A stretch of DNA of 37,929 bases from Gammaproteobacteria bacterium (GCA_023481025.1 JAMCWV010000188.1:1-37929); one strand, 5' to 3'. Positions 1 through 11,846 are shown, counted from the first letter of the stretch. Program-made: numbers and translations. Notes: generated by a model not told the origin, from the sequence alone.

Positions 1-103
1 TACCGGGCTCACAGAGGACTCTCACCTCCAAGTCATCCTGCCAGCACCACCTGTACAGGTACAGCGCCCGTCAAGGCGCTACGCGCCGTGCCCGGCGCAC
101 CAC
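1..103. other. Unassigned GC-rich block at left edge
   Basis: No convincing coding frame was found on either strand, and it does not read as a tRNA or 5S rRNA that I recognise. It contains a 10-base palindrome CCTGTACAGG at 50-59 and a GGCGC/GCGCC hairpin with a 3-base loop at 75-87, followed by CGTGCCCGGCGC. In related genomes the gene beyond prs is often rplY or a tRNA, but nothing here supports either. It could be the end of a feature lying outside the window. Confidence 0.3.
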
Positions 104-135
104 AAAAAAGCCAACGCAAGCGTTGGCTTTTTTTT
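104..135. terminator. Bidirectional rho-independent terminator downstream of prs
   Basis: A perfect 7-bp stem GCCAACG/CGTTGGC (110-116 and 121-127) closes a CAAG loop. It is flanked by six A on the left and eight T on the right, so it can end transcription on either strand. On the minus strand it lies 10 bases past the prs stop codon. Confidence 0.9.
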
Positions 136-145
136 AAAGTCGAGC

Positions 146-1093
146 TTAGTACTCAAACATTGCCGAAATTGACTCTTCGTTGCTCACTCGGCGCAAAGCT
201 TCCGAGAGCATACCACTCAGTGTTAATTGCGTGACTTTATCGAGCGACTTCATTTGCTCTGACAATGGAATTGAGTCTGTAACAACCACTTGGTCAATGA
301 CAGAGTTCTTCAGATTTTCGTAGGCATTACCAGAGAATACAGGGTGTGTGGCGTAAGCAAATACGCGCTTAGCACCGTTTTTCTTCAATGCTTCTGCGGC
401 TTTGCACAAGGTACCACCCGTGTCGATCATGTCGTCAACCATAACGCAGTCACGGCCGTTGACGTCACCGATAATGTGCATGACTTGTGATTCATTCGCT
501 TTAGGACGACGCTTGTCAATAATTGCTAAGTCGGCGTCATTCATCAGTTTGGCCATGGCACGAGCACGCACAACACCGCCGATATCGGGTGAGACCATGA
601 CCGGCGAGTCCCACGACTGCTGCTTCATGTGCTCGAGAATCACTGGGCTACCAAAGACGTTGTCGACTGGAACGTCGAAGAAGCCTTGAATTTGTTCTGC
701 GTGTAAATCGACCGTTAAAACACGGTCAACACCAACGCTTGAAAGGAAATCGGCAACCACTTTAGCGGTGATTGGTACCCGCGCAGAGCGGACGCGACGG
801 TCCTGACGCGCATACCCGAAATAAGGAATGACAGCCGTAATGCGACCAGCTGAGGCACGGCGCAAGGCGTCGACCATCACGATCAGTTCCATTAAGTTGT
901 CATTGGTGGGAGCGCAAGTAGATTGGATGATAAAGACGTCTGAGCCGCGAACATTTTCATTGATTTGAACACTGATTTCGCCGTCACTAAATCGACCTAC
1001 ATCAGCGTCACCAAGTTTGATGTATAAGCGATCAGCGATCTTGCGGGCTAGCTCGGGTGTTGCATTGCCAGCGAAGAGCTTCATGTCAGGCAC
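146..1093 (-). CDS. prs: Ribose-phosphate pyrophosphokinase (PRPP synthetase), internal start
   Basis: Makes PRPP from ribose 5-phosphate and ATP for purine, pyrimidine, histidine, tryptophan and NAD synthesis. Starting at the GTG at 1093 gives 315 residues, the same length as E. coli Prs, and the same N-terminus ([16 protein letters not shown]). The ATP-binding loop ([10 protein letters not shown]), the catalytic-flap arginines and the PRPP loop [12 protein letters not shown] are intact. A GAGG ribosome binding site lies 6 bases upstream (1100-1103). The same frame is open upstream through all of ispE, so the protein could also be made as a C-terminal domain of an IspE fusion. It ends 10 bases before a strong terminator. 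Identification is certain; the true N-terminus in vivo is not. Confidence 0.93.
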   Translation of the reverse strand: MPDMKLFAGNATPELARKIADRLYIKLGDADVGRFSDGEISVQINENVRGSDVFIIQSTCAPTNDNLMELIVMVDALRRASAGRITAVIPYFGYARQDRRVRSARVPITAKVVADFLSSVGVDRVLTVDLHAEQIQGFFDVPVDNVFGSPVILEHMKQQSWDSPVMVSPDIGGVVRARAMAKLMNDADLAIIDKRRPKANESQVMHIIGDVNGRDCVMVDDMIDTGGTLCKAAEALKKNGAKRVFAYATHPVFSGNAYENLKNSVIDQVVVTDSIPLSEQMKSLDKVTQLTLSGMLSEALRRVSNEESISAMFEY

Positions 1094-2059
1094 GGTTAAC
1101 CTCGACCAGTTTGTAAGTTGTGAGCGGATTAAGACAGGTATCTTGGCTTCCGGATGTTGTCGCGAGGAGGTGCCGGCCAAACTGATGACGGACTGAAGCG
1201 CTTGCGCTAGAGCCATATGAGCAGGTGAGTGATTCACTCCTTGGGCGACAAACCCCCGATACTGCTCCGGAAGCTCTCGCAAAGCTTGCTCCGCTAGCTG
1301 TTCGGTGGAAAAAACAGCAAACACGCAGGCTCCGGTCCCCGTCAATCTGGACGGAGCGTATTTTAGCAACCACTCGAGGGCGCTGGCAACCTGTGGGTTT
1401 AGTGAGCAGACCAATTTTTCACAGTCATTGTGGAGCGCTAGCCACGCCAAATCGGAGCAATGCCGCGTCGGCTCTAGCAATTTCGGAGTTGCTCGGGGTA
1501 GTTCAGGATGTTGAAATATTTCTGCAGTACTCACGTGAACTTGCGGATGAACGACTAAATACCAAGATTCAGCCGGTTTTGCTGGTGTGAATTGCTCTCC
1601 CACACCACGGGCAAATGTCGCTTCGCCATGGACAAAAACTGGCACATCGGCACCGATTCTTAAACCAATCTTGGCTAACTGGGTTGGACTTAACTGTAAA
1701 TCCCAGAGTTGATTCAGGGCAAGTAAGGTCGTAGCCGCGTCCGAAGAACCGCCGCCAACACCGCCGCCCATGGGCAGTCGCTTTGTTAGGGTGATATTTA
1801 CGCCTAAGTTGTGTTGTTGTCGGTAAGGCAGTAGTGCGACTGCAGCCTTGTAGATTAAGTTATCCGTCATCGCAATCGGCTCAATTGTATTGCTCACCAC
1901 GTTTATCTCACCCGACGAGTTGATAGCAAAGTCTAAGCTATCGGCGATTGTGAGGAATTGAAACAAGGTTTCCAATTCGTGATAGCCGTTGTCGCGGCGG
2001 CCGGTGATGTGTAGAAATAAATTGAGTTTTGCCGGTGCAGGCAGGGTTAGCTGCTTCAT
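146..2059 (-). CDS. ispE: 4-diphosphocytidyl-2-C-methyl-D-erythritol kinase, open frame continuing into Prs (apparent IspE-Prs fusion)
   Basis: The first ~285 residues are IspE, the GHMP kinase that phosphorylates CDP-methylerythritol in the MEP isoprenoid pathway. Visible are Lys11, the glycine-rich ATP loop P96-A109 ([14 protein letters not shown]) and the GAD motif with Asp138. The start at 2059 is chosen because its ATG overlaps the lolB stop as ATGA; an upstream ATG at 2122 in the same frame would add 21 residues inside lolB. IspE normally ends near residue 283, and here the family's usual last residues ([11 protein letters not shown]) fall at about 276-284. No stop follows: the frame runs through a 36-residue linker and continues exactly in frame into a full Prs from residue 323, giving 637 residues. 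Prs also has its own start (separate entry). Either a real bifunctional fusion, translational read-on with internal initiation, or a sequence error that removed the stop; the sequence alone cannot decide. Confidence 0.85.
   Translation of the reverse strand: MKQLTLPAPAKLNLFLHITGRRDNGYHELETLFQFLTIADSLDFAINSSGEINVVSNTIEPIAMTDNLIYKAAVALLPYRQQHNLGVNITLTKRLPMGGGVGGGSSDAATTLLALNQLWDLQLSPTQLAKIGLRIGADVPVFVHGEATFARGVGEQFTPAKPAESWYLVVHPQVHVSTAEIFQHPELPRATPKLLEPTRHCSDLAWLALHNDCEKLVCSLNPQVASALEWLLKYAPSRLTGTGACVFAVFSTEQLAEQALRELPEQYRGFVAQGVNHSPAHMALAQALQSVISLAGTSSRQHPEAKIPVLIRSQLTNWSRLTVPDMKLFAGNATPELARKIADRLYIKLGDADVGRFSDGEISVQINENVRGSDVFIIQSTCAPTNDNLMELIVMVDALRRASAGRITAVIPYFGYARQDRRVRSARVPITAKVVADFLSSVGVDRVLTVDLHAEQIQGFFDVPVDNVFGSPVILEHMKQQSWDSPVMVSPDIGGVVRARAMAKLMNDADLAIIDKRRPKANESQVMHIIGDVNGRDCVMVDDMIDTGGTLCKAAEALKKNGAKRVFAYATHPVFSGNAYENLKNSVIDQVVVTDSIPLSEQMKSLDKVTQLTLSGMLSEALRRVSNEESISAMFEY
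1100..1103 (-). promoter_or_regulatory. Ribosome binding site for internal prs start
   Basis: GAGG on the minus strand, 6 bases before the GTG at 1093. It argues that Prs can start independently even though the IspE frame has no stop. Confidence 0.6.
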
Positions 2060-2775
2060 TCTGAGGCGGCCTCTTGCTGGAGACTTTTGCCGGATAGTGA
2101 TGAGCGAGTCACATCGCGCCAACGACTAATTGTTAGACGCACGCGCATTTTGTTCTGGGTTGCTTCAATGAAGTGGGGAAGAAGCACACTGTCGGTATTG
2201 GTTGTGACTAACTGGTAATCGCCGAGGAGAATTTGCCAGCGTTCTTCACTGCCAGTCCAGGTCGGATAACTCGCTTGATAATGTGCTAAGGTACCGTCCG
2301 GATACCACAAACGCTGACTCAAACGTGCTTGCGGTTGCAGACCCAGCACAGCGCTTTGCAGCAACTCAAATGGGATAATCATCCCGGTGTGTTGCCAGAG
2401 CAACGTGGTTAGATCATCACCACGGTATACATTACCCTGACGGTCAATGAATCGGCTTTCGTCTGCATCTTGTTCGATCCGTGCTAACGTACCACTTAAG
2501 TGATGGAACAGACGAAATGAAGTCGTCGTTTCACTTTGACTCCAACTATAACGGCCAGCATCACGGCTACCGTCAGCATCATTGAAAAAGGCCACTTGAC
2601 CGGTAATCTGATAGCCAATGACCGATTCGAGTTGCCGCTGATGCGATTGGTGGAGCGCTTGGTCAATTTGATGATTGCGCAAGGTGTTATCAATGTTTGG
2701 TGGCCGTGCGCTGCAGCCAAGCAGCAGTAAGGCAAACAAGAAAATGCTCAAAATCCGGAGCAACGACGAAGACAT
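2056..2775 (-). CDS. lolB: Outer-membrane lipoprotein insertion protein LolB
   Basis: LolB receives lipoproteins from LolA and inserts them in the inner leaflet of the outer membrane. The 239-residue protein has a lipoprotein signal peptide ending in a LLLG-C lipobox (Cys21), then a LolA/LolB-like body ([19 protein letters not shown], followed by beta-rich sequence). I chose ATG 2775 over the upstream in-frame start at 2793 because GAGGTAGG lies just before it and the signal peptide is then of normal form. It precedes ispE with an ATGA overlap and is divergent from hemA, the usual gammaproteobacterial arrangement. Confidence 0.9.
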   Translation of the reverse strand: MSSSLLRILSIFLFALLLLGCSARPPNIDNTLRNHQIDQALHQSHQRQLESVIGYQITGQVAFFNDADGSRDAGRYSWSQSETTTSFRLFHHLSGTLARIEQDADESRFIDRQGNVYRGDDLTTLLWQHTGMIIPFELLQSAVLGLQPQARLSQRLWYPDGTLAHYQASYPTWTGSEERWQILLGDYQLVTTNTDSVLLPHFIEATQNKMRVRLTISRWRDVTRSSLSGKSLQQEAASE

Positions 2776-2968
2776 ATACCTACCTCGTAACAAAAAGCGG
2801 GTGGCTTGAAGGCGAAAACGTCATTGTAGGCAGATTTTTTCGCTAATGCTATGTTCGGCCAATGCTTTAATTGCAGGCGTAACTCGCATACAATAGCGGC
2901 CACTTGATTTAAACTGACCAACTATGCGGCTGCGCGAGCAGAGCACGAGGTTTTAAATTTCACTTGCT
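2776..2968. promoter_or_regulatory. Divergent promoter region between lolB and hemA
   Basis: This 193-base gap must hold promoters for both operons. A TACAAT -10-like hexamer occurs on the plus strand at 2889-2894 (toward hemA) and on the minus strand at 2828-2823 (toward lolB). Neither has a good -35 at the correct distance, so exact promoters are uncertain. No other feature is seen. Confidence 0.4.
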
Positions 2969-4228
2969 ATGACCATCTTAGCTTTAGGCGTCAATCACAA
3001 AACGGCTTCCGTTGATATTCGCGAACGCGTTGCATTCCAGCCCGAGCATTTGGAGCTGGCGCTAAAGTCGTTGGTGCAGCAAGGCCGCGTCAGCGAAACC
3101 GTGATTGTTTCAACCTGTAATCGCACGGAGCTTTATTGCCATGCCGATGCGAGTGAGTTAGACGCGATTGTCGAATGGTTAGCAACCTTCCATGCGGTTC
3201 CGGCCGAAGAATTACGCAAGTATGTTTATCACCATGCTGACGGAGCTGCTGTGTCGCACCTGATGGCTGTTGCCGCAGGGCTCGACTCGCTCGTACTTGG
3301 GGAACCACAAATTCTTGGGCAAGTGAAGCAAGCGTTTCAGAATGCCCGCGAGGCTGGCACCGTTGGGACTGTATTTGAGCGCTTGTTTCAGTCCACGTTC
3401 GCTGCCGCTAAAGTCATCCGCACCGAAACAAATGTAGGGCAGAACGCTGTTTCTGTTGCTTATGCAGCGGTCAATTTAGCCAAGCATATTTTCACTAAGC
3501 TTGAGAAAACCCAAGTATTGTTGGTTGGAGCGGGCGAGACTGCCGAGCTGGCTGCGCGTCATTTACGTGAGCAGGGTGTGCAAACCTTACGAGTTGCGAA
3601 TCGCACGGTTGCTCGAGCAGAAGAGTTAACTCGGCAAGTCGGCGGTGAAGCTTACGCTTTATCGAGTTTGGCGGACTTATTACCGCAATCGGATATTGTT
3701 ATCAGCTCTACAGCAAGCCCAGTGCCGGTTATTGGCAAAGGTTTGGTCGAGAGCGCGATTAAAAAGCGCAAACACAAACCCATGCTGCTCATTGACCTTG
3801 CTGTTCCGCGCGATATTGAAGAGCAAGTGAGTGAGCTCGAAGATATTTATTTGTATACCGTTGATGACTTGCAATCGATCGTCAGTCGTAATTTAGAGCA
3901 GCGCCAACAAGCGGCAGCAGAAGCGCGCGATATTATTGCGCAGTATGTTGCAGACTTTAACGCCTGGATGGAAAGTCTAAATAGTATCGATTTATTGCGA
4001 CAATATCGGCAACAAAATAATGATATCGCTGAGCAACTGAAAGAACGAGCGCTAATTGCCTTGCAAGCAGGAAAAGACCCACAGCAAGTGGTGCAAGAAT
4101 TGACTCAGCGACTAACCAATACTTTAATGCATAAGCCAACCCGAGCGATTCAAGAAGCGGGCAAACAGAAAGACTTGTCGGCACTGGCGGCTTATCAGAA
4201 ATTACTTAACGAAAATGCACAGGAATAA
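2969..4228 (+). CDS. hemA: Glutamyl-tRNA reductase
   Basis: Reduces glutamyl-tRNA(Glu) to glutamate-1-semialdehyde, the first committed step of C5 heme synthesis. The 419-residue length matches the family (418 in E. coli). The catalytic cysteine is Cys50 in STCNRTELYC; the NADPH-binding region has VLLVGAGETAELAARHL, and the C-terminal helical dimerisation domain is complete. prfA follows after 3 bases, the conserved hemA-prfA-prmC operon. The Shine-Dalgarno sequence before ATG 2969 is weak (GAGG about 19 bases away). Confidence 0.97.
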   Translation: MTILALGVNHKTASVDIRERVAFQPEHLELALKSLVQQGRVSETVIVSTCNRTELYCHADASELDAIVEWLATFHAVPAEELRKYVYHHADGAAVSHLMAVAAGLDSLVLGEPQILGQVKQAFQNAREAGTVGTVFERLFQSTFAAAKVIRTETNVGQNAVSVAYAAVNLAKHIFTKLEKTQVLLVGAGETAELAARHLREQGVQTLRVANRTVARAEELTRQVGGEAYALSSLADLLPQSDIVISSTASPVPVIGKGLVESAIKKRKHKPMLLIDLAVPRDIEEQVSELEDIYLYTVDDLQSIVSRNLEQRQQAAAEARDIIAQYVADFNAWMESLNSIDLLRQYRQQNNDIAEQLKERALIALQAGKDPQQVVQELTQRLTNTLMHKPTRAIQEAGKQKDLSALAAYQKLLNENAQE

Positions 4229-4231
4229 TTG

Positions 4232-5326
4232 ATGCTAAAAGCTTCATTAGTAAGCAAATTAGAAGGCTTACTGGAACGTCACGAAGAACTTGAAGTGCTC
4301 CTTGGCGATCCGACCATTATTAGTAATCAGGACAAGTTTCGTGCGCTTTCGAAAGAGTACGCGCATTTAGAAGAAACCGTAAAATGTTTTCGCGCCTATC
4401 AGCAAGCCGCGGAAGATTTAGTGACAGCACAAGAGATGTTGAGCGAAGGCGATGCAGAATTGCGCGAGCTCGCCGAAGAAGAAGTGACCGCTGCAAAGGC
4501 AACGCAAAGCCAATTAACTGACGAACTGCAAATTCTGTTGCTACCAAAAGATCCGAACGACGATCGGGCATGCTACGTTGAGATTCGTGCAGGGGCAGGT
4601 GGTGATGAAGCAGCTATTTTTGCGGGCGATGTGTTTCGTATGTACAGCCGTTATGCTGAGCGCAATAGTTGGCGCACAACCGTGATTAGTGCGAACGAGG
4701 GTGAACATGGTGGTTATAAAGAGATTATCATGCACGTTCAAGGCGACGGCGCTTATGGCCAGTTAAAGTTTGAGTCAGGTGGACACCGGGTTCAACGTGT
4801 TCCAGAAACTGAGTCGCAGGGTCGAATTCACACCTCGGCCTGTACCGTGGCTGTATTACCAGAAATCCCAGAAGCAGAAGCAATTGAAATCAACCCAGCT
4901 GACTTGCGAATTGATACCTATCGAGCGTCTGGCGCTGGTGGTCAGCACGTTAACCGGACTGATTCAGCAGTCCGCCTGACTCACATTCCGACAGGTGTTG
5001 TGGTGGAATGTCAGGACGAACGGTCACAACACAAAAACAAAGCGAAAGCGATGTCCGTGTTAGTGGCACGTTTACAGGCAGCTGAAGACGCTAAACGGCA
5101 AGCTGCCGAGGCAAGCACACGTCGTTCACTGGTCGGCAGTGGTGACCGGTCAGAGCGGATTCGCACCTATAATTACCCTCAAGGCCGGGTCACTGACCAT
5201 CGTATCAACTTAACTCTTTATCGTTTAGATGAAGTGTTAGAAGGCTCATTAAACTTGTTACTCGAGCCGATTATTCAAGAACACCAGGCGGATCAGTTAG
5301 CAGCACTGGCGGATGGTGGTGAGTAA
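4232..5326 (+). CDS. prfA: Peptide chain release factor 1
   Basis: Reads UAA and UAG stop codons and triggers peptide release. The 364-residue protein carries the stop-codon-recognition tripeptide P191-E-T193 in the class I RF1 context, and the catalytic GGQ at 236-238 (SGAGGQHVN). ATG 4232 is preferred to the in-frame TTG at 4229 because AGGA at 4221-4224 is correctly spaced for it. Gln238 is the expected methylation target of PrmC, encoded next. Confidence 0.97.
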   Translation: MLKASLVSKLEGLLERHEELEVLLGDPTIISNQDKFRALSKEYAHLEETVKCFRAYQQAAEDLVTAQEMLSEGDAELRELAEEEVTAAKATQSQLTDELQILLLPKDPNDDRACYVEIRAGAGGDEAAIFAGDVFRMYSRYAERNSWRTTVISANEGEHGGYKEIIMHVQGDGAYGQLKFESGGHRVQRVPETESQGRIHTSACTVAVLPEIPEAEAIEINPADLRIDTYRASGAGGQHVNRTDSAVRLTHIPTGVVVECQDERSQHKNKAKAMSVLVARLQAAEDAKRQAAEASTRRSLVGSGDRSERIRTYNYPQGRVTDHRINLTLYRLDEVLEGSLNLLLEPIIQEHQADQLAALADGGE

Positions 5327-5344
5327 TTATCGTCGGTGCTCGTC

Positions 5345-6226
5345 ATGTCAATTGAACGCGTATTAAAGCAAGCAACGGCAGCGTTGACCGTTGCTGGTTT
5401 CGACACGCCTCAACTTGATGCCCAAGTATTACTTATGTTCGTGTTGGGCGTCGAGCGCAGTTATTTGTATACGTGGCCGGATCAAACATTAAGCGCCGCA
5501 GCGCATGAGCAGTTCGACAAATTATTGCAGCGTCGATTGCAAGGTGAGCCAGTGGCCTATTTGACCGGCAACCGCGAGTTCTGGTCACTGCCGTTCGAAG
5601 TATCCTCAAGCACACTGATACCGCGCCCCGATACTGAAGTATTGGTTGAAACCGCTTTGTCGTTGCTTGCAGACCAACCCGCCGAAATTTTAGAGTTAGG
5701 TACTGGAACCGGCGCGATTGCGATTGCATTGAAAACCGAACGACCGCAATGGCGTATCACAGCTGTTGACAAAGTGCCTGCCGCAGTAGCTCTTGCAAAA
5801 CGTAACGCTGAACGGCTATTAAGCACATCACAACAGCAGACCTTGCAAGTACGAGAAAGTGACTGGTTTCAAGCAATCGCTGCGGCGCAACAATTCCAGT
5901 TGATTGTCAGTAATCCACCTTATTTAGCTGCAGACGATCCGCACTTGCAGCAAGGGGATGTTCGTTTTGAACCCCAGTCTGCGTTAGTCGCCGACGCACA
6001 AGGCTTTGCGGACTATCAAGCGATTATTCGTCGTGCACCAGACTACTTGGTCGCAGGCGGTTGGCTACTGTTTGAGCATGGTTGTGAACAAGGGCAAGCT
6101 CTTCGTACGATTCTGACCAACGCCGGTTACGAAAACGCGAAAACGTGGCTTGATTATGCTGGGCTCGAGCGGGTCACTGGTGCTCGTTGGTGCGGCAGCC
6201 ATGTTATCCATAGAATTCACGATTAA
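5345..6226 (+). CDS. prmC: Peptide chain release factor N5-glutamine methyltransferase
   Basis: SAM-dependent enzyme that methylates the GGQ glutamine of release factors. The 293-residue protein has the N-terminal helical substrate-binding domain, the SAM motif ELGTGTGAIAIAL and the catalytic NPPY at 190-193. ATG 5345 is used; an in-frame GTG at 5336 would add three residues. It follows prfA, so enzyme and substrate are encoded together. Confidence 0.96.
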   Translation: MSIERVLKQATAALTVAGFDTPQLDAQVLLMFVLGVERSYLYTWPDQTLSAAAHEQFDKLLQRRLQGEPVAYLTGNREFWSLPFEVSSSTLIPRPDTEVLVETALSLLADQPAEILELGTGTGAIAIALKTERPQWRITAVDKVPAAVALAKRNAERLLSTSQQQTLQVRESDWFQAIAAAQQFQLIVSNPPYLAADDPHLQQGDVRFEPQSALVADAQGFADYQAIIRRAPDYLVAGGWLLFEHGCEQGQALRTILTNAGYENAKTWLDYAGLERVTGARWCGSHVIHRIHD

Positions 6227-6323
6227 GCTGTGAGATATTGAATGAGTAACTATACTGCAAGCATATTGACGCATTTAGTTTAATGCCGATGCAGTGTGAC
6301 GATAAAACGAAAGGACAACCATC

Positions 6324-8710
<2,387 letters not shown>

Positions 8711-8729
8711 TCGTATCAAAGAACAGCAA

Positions 8730-8755
8730 AGCCCTAAGTATTCTAGCTCAGGGCT
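8730..8755 (+). terminator. Possible weak terminator hairpin after kdsA
   Basis: AGCCCTAAG at 8730-8738 pairs with CTCAGGGCT at 8747-8755 with one mismatch and an 8-base loop. There is no T-run after it, so intrinsic termination is doubtful; it may only stabilise the 3' end. Confidence 0.4.
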
Positions 8756-8769
8756 CATGCACATCGGAC

Positions 8770-8798
8770 TTGCTGGTACCTCTGAAGTACGTTAAATT
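8770..8798 (+). promoter_or_regulatory. Candidate promoter of the TetR-fadE unit
   Basis: TTGCTG (8770-8775), a 17-base spacer, then TAAATT (8793-8798). The -10 lies inside the palindromic operator candidate, which fits repression by the adjacent TetR protein. Confidence 0.45.
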
Positions 8799-8821
8799 CA
8801 AGCTAAATTAAACGTACGTTT
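8787..8821. promoter_or_regulatory. Operator-like palindromes upstream of the PsrA-like regulator
   Basis: A 31-base inverted repeat has arms GTACGTTAAATT (8787-8798) and AATTAAACGTAC (8806-8817), matching at 11 of 12 positions. Overlapping its right arm is a perfect 12-base palindrome AAACGTACGTTT (8810-8821), which has the AAAC-N4-GTTT form described for PsrA sites in Pseudomonas. The motif GTACGTT therefore occurs twice in direct orientation, 27 bases apart. The position over the promoter suggests autorepression and control of fadE. Confidence 0.6.
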
Positions 8822-8831
8822 TAAATGCGAG

Positions 8832-9479
8832 GTGCCACGCGTCGTGGTCAAAACCAAAGACAAAATCATTCTAGCGGCAGAGAAGCTGTTTTCCGAACAT
8901 GGCTTCGAGCAAACATCGCTGCGACAAATTACTTCTGAGGCTGACGTTAACTTAGCGTCGGTGAATTACCATTTTGGGTCCAAAAAGTCGTTAATTCAGG
9001 CGGTTATGGCGCGCTATCAGATGGTGTTCATGCCAGCGCTAGAAACTGAGTTGCAGCGACTTGGAGAGCAGTCAACGTACACCACGACCGATGTGTTGGC
9101 GTGCATAACTCAGCCGTTAATTGCATTGCGCCAAGTCCGTCTCGACGGCCCGGTTATTTATTTGCGTCTACTCGGCTATGCTTACAGTGAAATTCAAGGG
9201 CATTTGCGCAAATTTACTATGACTCATTATGGTCATGTCGTGCAGCGTTTCTTTGAGATGATTCAAACGGCTAACCCACATTTGAGTCGCAAAACACTGT
9301 TTTGGCGTTTGCATTTTAGTTTGGGCGCTATGCTGTTTGCGCAGGTGTCAGGTCAAGCATTACGTGAAATTGCGTTGGCTGACTTTGGTGAAGCGACGCA
9401 AGCTGAAGAAACCTTTCTCAAGTTACTACCATTCGTTGCCGCGGGCATTGCTGCGGTCGATCCAGAAGCGAAAAACTAG
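8832..9479 (+). CDS. TetR-family regulator, PsrA-like (fatty acid degradation)
   Basis: A 215-residue TetR repressor. Residues about 10-57 form the DNA-binding domain, with the helix-turn-helix region TSLRQITSEADVNLASVNYHFGSKK, very like PsrA, the acyl-CoA-responsive regulator of beta-oxidation in Pseudomonas and Shewanella. The rest is a helical ligand domain without recognisable motifs. The start is the GTG at 8832; a second in-frame GTG at 8844 has better spacing from GAGG (8829-8832), so the N-terminus is uncertain by four residues. It lies just downstream of palindromes of PsrA type and 51 bases upstream of fadE, which suggests it represses itself and fadE and is released by long-chain acyl-CoA. 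That role is inferred from family and context. Confidence 0.8.
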   Translation: MPRVVVKTKDKIILAAEKLFSEHGFEQTSLRQITSEADVNLASVNYHFGSKKSLIQAVMARYQMVFMPALETELQRLGEQSTYTTTDVLACITQPLIALRQVRLDGPVIYLRLLGYAYSEIQGHLRKFTMTHYGHVVQRFFEMIQTANPHLSRKTLFWRLHFSLGAMLFAQVSGQALREIALADFGEATQAEETFLKLLPFVAAGIAAVDPEAKN

Positions 9480-9530
9480 GCTATTATTTAAATTAGACCT
9501 ATTGCGCAAGGGCATTGAAGGAGTTGCATT

Positions 9531-11846
9531 ATGTCCATATTACTTATTTTATTGGTCGCCGCGCTGATTGTGTTTGGCGTACCTGATATTCGCCGGAGCC
9601 TGATTTCGAAACCAGTATTCCGGATTTTCAAGACGATTCTACCACCCATGTCGTCAACTGAGCGTGAGGCGATGGAAGCAGGAGACGTCTGGTGGGATGG
9701 TGAGCTTTTTTCCGGTCGCCCAGACTGGTTTAAGCTGCTAAAAACCAAACCACACCAATTTTCGGCCGACGAGCAAGCCTTTATCGATGGACCGCTTGAG
9801 CAGTTACTCGCCATGCTCGACGACTTCAAAATTAATACCGAGGGGCATGACTTGCCGCCTGAGGTATGGGCGCATTTAAAAGAGCACCGGTTCTTTGCCA
9901 TGATTATCGGTAAAGAGTACGGCGGGTTAGATTTCTCGGCAAGCGCCAATTCGCACATTGTATCGCGAATTGCCACCCGATCGCTTTCAGCAGCAGTGAC
10001 GGTTATGGTGCCCAACTCCCTCGGTCCCGGTGAACTACTGACCCACTATGGCACGATGGAACAAAAGGAACATTGGTTGCCAGCATTAGCGAAAGGCAAG
10101 GAAATACCATGTTTTGCCTTAACCGGCCCAGAAGCAGGCTCAGACGCAGGCGGAATACCCGATACGGGCGTCGTGTGTAAGGGCGAGTTTAATGGTGAAG
10201 AAGTGGTTGGTATCAAGCTCAATTGGAGCAAACGCTATATTACTCTCGCACCCGTTGCTACTGTTTTGGGACTGGCATTTAAACTCTATGATCCAGACCA
10301 ACTGATTGGTGAAAAAGAAGAAATCGGTATCACTTGCGCGTTAATTCCGACCAGTCACCCTGGTGTTGAAATTGGCGACCGCCATTTACCATTGATGCAA
10401 GCTTTCATGAATGGCACGACCTACGGCAAAGACGTATTTATTCCGCTCGACTGGATTATTGGTGGCGTTGACTATGCAGGCAAGGGCTGGCGAATGTTGG
10501 TGGAATGTTTGTCGGCCGGTCGTGGTATCTCGTTGCCAGCGCTTGCGACAGCAACGGGGCACAATGTTCAGCGTTTAACCGGCGCTTACGCTTATGTTCG
10601 TCAGCAATTCGGTTTGCCGATTGGCAAGTTTGAGGGCGTGCAAGAAGCAATGGGGCGAATAGGTGGCTTGAATTATAGTATTGAGTCCATGCGTCGCCTA
10701 ACGCTTACTGCGCTTGACGAGGGTTACAGTCCCTCAGTCATTACGGCAATTACTAAATACCACATGACTGAGATGGGGCGGCAAGTTCTTAACGATGGTC
10801 TCGATGTGCACGCGGGTAAAGGGATTCAAATGGGGCCAATGAATTATCTTGCCTCCAATTATATGGGGATCCCGATTTCGATCACCGTTGAAGGTGCGAA
10901 TATTTTGACTCGCAATCTGATGATCTTTGGCCAAGGGGCCACACGCTGTCATCCTTATGTCTTGGCGGAAATGGAAGCTGCAGCAGATGCCGATGAAGAA
11001 GCTGGATTACGTAGCTTTGATCAACTGCTGATCAAACATATTGGCTTTGCCACCAGTAACGTTTTTGCGAGTTTGTGGCATGGCCTAACTGGCGCCCGTT
11101 TCGCGAATGCACCAGTAGGCGGCGAGACTATCCGCTATTATCAGCAGTTATCACGTATGAGCCGCGCGCTCGCACTCTGCGCCGATGTATCGATGTTGAC
11201 GATGGGCGGTGACCTTAAGCGCAAGGAAATGATTTCGGCGCGCCTTGGTGATGTTCTTAGTCATTTATACATAGGTTCAGCGATTTTAAAGCGATTCGAA
11301 GACGATGGGCGCCAAGTTGCGGACTTGCCCTTTGTCCACTATGCCATGCAATTGCAGCTCCATTTGATCGGGCAAGCGTTTCGCGGTTTCTTCAAAAACT
11401 TTCCGAAAAAATGGTTAGGACGCATTCTCTCGTTATTGGTTTTCCCATGGGGTAATCGTTACGACCGACCAGCGGATGAGTACGCGCAAGGTATTGCTAA
11501 CGCTATGATGGAGCCCGGAGTTTTACGTGAACGCCATACGTTTTTAACCTATTGGCGAGACGACGAAGCGGATGTGACTGGTCACATGGAACTAGCGTTT
11601 CAGCATATGCACGATAATGAAGCGGTATTTAAGAAAGTGTATAAAGCGCAAAAGCAAGGTGTCATCGATGCGAACTTGGTTGGGGATAGCCTTGTGGAAG
11701 CAGCCATTGCTGGCGAAGTCATCACCGCAGAACAAGGCCAACGCCTTGCTGTTGCTGAGCGACTCCGGCAGCGAGCAATTGCTGTCGACAGTTTTGAGTT
11801 CGATGCGATGCGCGACGGGCGTTATGTGCCGCGAGACTGTATTTAA
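9531..11846 (+). CDS. fadE: Acyl-CoA dehydrogenase FadE
   Basis: Catalyses the first, FAD-dependent dehydrogenation of beta-oxidation. The 771-residue protein is of the long FadE type (814 in E. coli), with an N-terminal hydrophobic segment (residues 2-17) that probably anchors it to the membrane. The acyl-CoA dehydrogenase core includes the FAD/substrate motif CFALTGPEAGSDAG and a conserved VEGAN motif with Glu454, the candidate catalytic base. A long C-terminal extension typical of FadE follows. The ribosome binding site AAGGAG sits before ATG 9531. It lies downstream of the PsrA-like regulator in the same direction and ends before a strong terminator. Confidence 0.93.
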   Translation: MSILLILLVAALIVFGVPDIRRSLISKPVFRIFKTILPPMSSTEREAMEAGDVWWDGELFSGRPDWFKLLKTKPHQFSADEQAFIDGPLEQLLAMLDDFKINTEGHDLPPEVWAHLKEHRFFAMIIGKEYGGLDFSASANSHIVSRIATRSLSAAVTVMVPNSLGPGELLTHYGTMEQKEHWLPALAKGKEIPCFALTGPEAGSDAGGIPDTGVVCKGEFNGEEVVGIKLNWSKRYITLAPVATVLGLAFKLYDPDQLIGEKEEIGITCALIPTSHPGVEIGDRHLPLMQAFMNGTTYGKDVFIPLDWIIGGVDYAGKGWRMLVECLSAGRGISLPALATATGHNVQRLTGAYAYVRQQFGLPIGKFEGVQEAMGRIGGLNYSIESMRRLTLTALDEGYSPSVITAITKYHMTEMGRQVLNDGLDVHAGKGIQMGPMNYLASNYMGIPISITVEGANILTRNLMIFGQGATRCHPYVLAEMEAAADADEEAGLRSFDQLLIKHIGFATSNVFASLWHGLTGARFANAPVGGETIRYYQQLSRMSRALALCADVSMLTMGGDLKRKEMISARLGDVLSHLYIGSAILKRFEDDGRQVADLPFVHYAMQLQLHLIGQAFRGFFKNFPKKWLGRILSLLVFPWGNRYDRPADEYAQGIANAMMEPGVLRERHTFLTYWRDDEADVTGHMELAFQHMHDNEAVFKKVYKAQKQGVIDANLVGDSLVEAAIAGEVITAEQGQRLAVAERLRQRAIAVDSFEFDAMRDGRYVPRDCI

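Noticed and set aside
1225..1590. 121-residue plus-strand open frame
   Set aside because: Antisense to ispE, no recognisable motif.
9488..10015. 175-residue minus-strand open frame
   Set aside because: Lies opposite the start of fadE, low-complexity Ser/Pro composition, no ribosome site and no domain.
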